From Flagellimonas sediminis (lineage in GTDB: Bacteria; Bacteroidota; Bacteroidia; Flavobacteriales; Flavobacteriaceae), in assembly GCF_010500845.1 (NCBI RefSeq), contig NZ_JAAAMI010000001.1, positions 930,001 to 994,000 on the forward strand: a stretch of 64,000 nucleotides of DNA, written 5' to 3'. The position numbers and the translations under genes are program-made. The notes below the pieces were generated by a model that saw only the letters and a program-made list of their open reading frames with translations, had not been told where the DNA came from and did not search any database. Of this stretch, positions 61,969-64,000 are shown one piece after another. Position 1 is the first letter of the stretch. Every line of letters starts with the position of its first letter.

Positions 61969-62717
61969 AGGCGTTTCATGGCATCGATCAGGTCGTCTTT
62001 TTTCTTGGGGGAGATGTTCACCTGCATATCGTTGCTCATGATCAAATATCCCCCATCGGATTTAATATATTTTTTCACCTCTTTCAAGTTGATCAGGTAA
62101 CTGTTGTGCACCCTCATGAATTGGTGGTCACCCAAAAGGTTCTCATATTCCTTCAAGTGTTTGCTTACCAAAAGCGTGTTGTTGTCCTTGAGCACAAAGC
62201 TAGTGTACGATCCATCCGCTTTGCAGGCAATGATATCTTCCAAAGCGATGAACTCAATCCCTGCGGTGGTGGCCAAACAAATTTTTTCCGGGCGCACGCT
62301 TCCTTTGGAAATGCTCTGCATTAATGTGTCCAGTTGTTCGCGATACACGTTGGTGTCCATTCGGTTACGGGCCTTTTCAACAGCTTGTTGCAGTTCATCG
62401 AGGTCAATGGGTTTCAATAGATAATCCAACGAACTGAACTTGATGGCTTTAATGGCATATTTTTCAAAAGCGGTGGTAAAAATAACCTCAAAATTGGGAT
62501 TTTTGATCTGGTTGAGCACATCAAAACCGACACCTGATTGCAGCTCGATATCCAGGAACACCACATCGGGACTATAAACCGATAGTACTTTTACGCCTTC
62601 TTCTACAGAAGCCGCCATGGCAATGACCTTTACATCCTTACAGAACTCTTCGAGCATCGATTTTAAGGTTTCCCTGCTGTGTTTCTCATCTTCGATGATG
62701 ACTACTTTTAAAATCAT
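61965..62717 (-). CDS. LytTR-family response regulator
   Basis: 250 residues from the ATG at 62717. The receiver has the acid pocket (IIEDE) and the phosphorylation Asp in VVFLDIELQSG, then a LytTR DNA-binding domain (ADGSYTSFVLKDNNTLLVSKHLKEYENLL...MRVHNSYLINLKEVKKYI). It pairs with the histidine kinase directly upstream, 10 bp away. Confidence 0.93.
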   Translation of the reverse strand: MILKVVIIEDEKHSRETLKSMLEEFCKDVKVIAMAASVEEGVKVLSVYSPDVVFLDIELQSGVGFDVLNQIKNPNFEVIFTTAFEKYAIKAIKFSSLDYLLKPIDLDELQQAVEKARNRMDTNVYREQLDTLMQSISKGSVRPEKICLATTAGIEFIALEDIIACKADGSYTSFVLKDNNTLLVSKHLKEYENLLGDHQFMRVHNSYLINLKEVKKYIKSDGGYLIMSNDMQVNISPKKKDDLIDAMKRL

Positions 62718-62727
62718 GGGTTTGTTT

Positions 62728-64000
62728 TTATGGGTTAAATATTTGTATGATGACCTTGGTGCCTGTGGCATTTCCGTAGGCATCGTATTTGTCCACAATC
62801 TCCACCTTGTTCTGGTTGACTTTGTTCTGGTTGAACATTTTCAATCTTTTTTCGGTGATTTCCATGCCCCTTGATTTCCGTTGCTTTTTGGAGGCCTCGG
62901 CATGGATCCTCGAAACAACACGACCAACGCCATTGTCCTCTATTTCAATGATGGTAAATGGCCCTTCCTTTTTAAAACGGAACATCAATTTTTTAAGACC
63001 TTCCTTTTTACCCACCAGACCGTGGATGATTGCGTTTTCAGCAAAAGGTTGAATGAGCATGAGCGGAATTTCCAAACTACCGGCATCCAGATTTTCGTCC
63101 AGTTCAATGGTGTATTCAAAAGCGTTGTCAAATCGTAAGGATTCCAGTTCCAGGTATGATTTTAGCAAGGCAATTTCTTCCGAAAGGGTTACAACGGCCT
63201 CGTTGGAACTCTCCAATACGTTGCGTGCCAGTTTGCCAAACTGTGTTAAGTATTTCAAAGCGGCTGGGCGATCGTTTTTCAGTATCAGGTTTTGAATGGA
63301 GCTCAAAGAGTTGAAAATGAAATGTGGATTCATTTGGGCGCGTAACGCACTGATTTCCTTTAAGGAAACTTCTTCTTGAAGCGTTAGTTTGGCTTCGTAT
63401 TGAAGTTTAATTTTGTAGGCTAGACCCAAAGAGAAAATGATAAATTCAATTAAGGAACCTGTCATCATATAATGTCTGTCATTTGTGAACAGAAATCCCA
63501 AAGCTCCAGCCAAAAAAATAAAGGATCCTAGCACAATAAATATTACAAGCCTATCTTTTGTCTTAAAGATTAAATAAATCATTGAAGATAGACCGAAAAC
63601 TGTCATTAGAATCCTTTGAAAGTTTTGTAAGGTATCATGCATTTGGTACATTCCATTAAAATAAACCCAAGTGTCCAGAAAAATTAAAGCAACCAGTATG
63701 ATTATTGTCAATTGAATGAACTTATGAAGTTTAGGATACTGAAGTTTTGTGTTTAAATAGTTAATGGCAAAGTTTAAGTACATTAGATTAATTAATATTT
63801 GCGAAATAGCTAAAAACCAGAGTCCAATCAGGGATTCACGAAGCGTCATATAAAACTCAAGATTTAACCTTCGTGTTAAATAAATCATAGAAAAAAAAAC
63901 AAATAAGGAGTAGTAGAGGAATTCTAACCTTTTGGCATTGAGGAAAATTAACATGAAGGTTGAAATAATAATCAAGCAAGCCCCAAAATAAACATGGTCT
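62728..64000 (-). CDS. LytS-type sensor histidine kinase (5' end outside window)
   Basis: About 424 residues are inside the window; the frame runs off the right edge. A multi-transmembrane region resembling 7TMR-DISM (LIIISTFMLIFLNAKRLEFLYYSLF onward, about six or seven helices) is followed by the His_kinase domain (LRAQMNPHFIFNSLSSIQNLIL, with the phospho-acceptor His) and an HATPase region (LIQPFAENAIIHGLVGKKEG, EIEDNGVG). An extracellular DISM domain may precede it outside the window. Partner of the LytTR regulator. Confidence 0.88.
   Translation of the reverse strand, partial: DHVYFGACLIIISTFMLIFLNAKRLEFLYYSLFVFFSMIYLTRRLNLEFYMTLRESLIGLWFLAISQILINLMYLNFAINYLNTKLQYPKLHKFIQLTIIILVALIFLDTWVYFNGMYQMHDTLQNFQRILMTVFGLSSMIYLIFKTKDRLVIFIVLGSFIFLAGALGFLFTNDRHYMMTGSLIEFIIFSLGLAYKIKLQYEAKLTLQEEVSLKEISALRAQMNPHFIFNSLSSIQNLILKNDRPAALKYLTQFGKLARNVLESSNEAVVTLSEEIALLKSYLELESLRFDNAFEYTIELDENLDAGSLEIPLMLIQPFAENAIIHGLVGKKEGLKKLMFRFKKEGPFTIIEIEDNGVGRVVSRIHAEASKKQRKSRGMEITEKRLKMFNQNKVNQNKVEIVDKYDAYGNATGTKVIIQIFNP

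Noticed and set aside
1-64000. CRISPR arrays or cas genes
   Set aside because: No regular direct repeat with unique spacers; the only dense repeat array (28567-28751) has irregular spacing and both orientations.

Overview
The window looks like chromosome from a marine member of the Flavobacteriaceae (Bacteroidota), perhaps near Allomuricauda/Flagellimonas; the genus is a guess. Reasons: type IX secretion (T9SS) C-terminal signals on secreted proteins, a PorP/SprF-like protein, a NrdB with an N-terminal ATP-cone, DUF4286, DUF6428 and DUF4199 genes, TAnnTTTG-type promoter boxes, almost no Shine-Dalgarno sequences, and frequent TTG/GTG starts.

1-26.6 kb is core chromosome. It holds the N-terminal part of a ligase-associated DExH helicase (cut by the left edge), a TerB-like protein, fbp, aspartate kinase, an OlsF-like bifunctional ornithine-lipid synthase, a four-gene ars operon (arsR, DUF6428, arsN1-like, arsC) with no efflux pump, a run of small enzymes, mgtE, rsmA, serS, ribF, a large secreted reprolysin-like metalloprotease with a lipoprotein partner, pth, rplY and prs. 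It ends at tRNA-Leu(CAA).

26.58-35.30 kb is an integrated mobilizable element of about 8.7 kb in the 3' end of tRNA-Leu. It has a 16-bp direct att repeat at both ends, a tyrosine integrase next to the right att, an excisionase-type HTH protein, a VapE-like helicase, a toprim primase, MobC, a MobB-type relaxase, a membrane protein, and one AT-rich cargo gene for a 789-residue MG2/plug-like protein. Between the VapE and primase genes is a dense array of TACCTA motifs in both orientations that looks like a replication origin. The element is the strongest candidate for a little-described system here.

35.3-43.4 kb is a strip of stress or envelope genes: a CFA-synthase-like methyltransferase, an AraC-type regulator, small peptides, a cupin, a cold-shock protein, a fatty-acid desaturase, and a compact operon of a divergent ribosomal protein bS21, a NYN-LOTUS protein and a second RpoD-like sigma factor.

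43.4-52 kb carries a sigma factor / anti-sigma-like TPR / TPR-CHAT protease operon and three lipoprotein genes. 52.3-55.4 kb is nrdBA, with the ATP-cone on NrdB and not on NrdA. 55.6-61.3 kb has a small repeat-motif secreted protein, a 1380-residue DUF11 adhesin with a type B T9SS signal, and its PorP/SprF partner. The window ends with a siroheme-pathway dehydrogenase and a LytTR response regulator/histidine kinase pair cut by the right edge.
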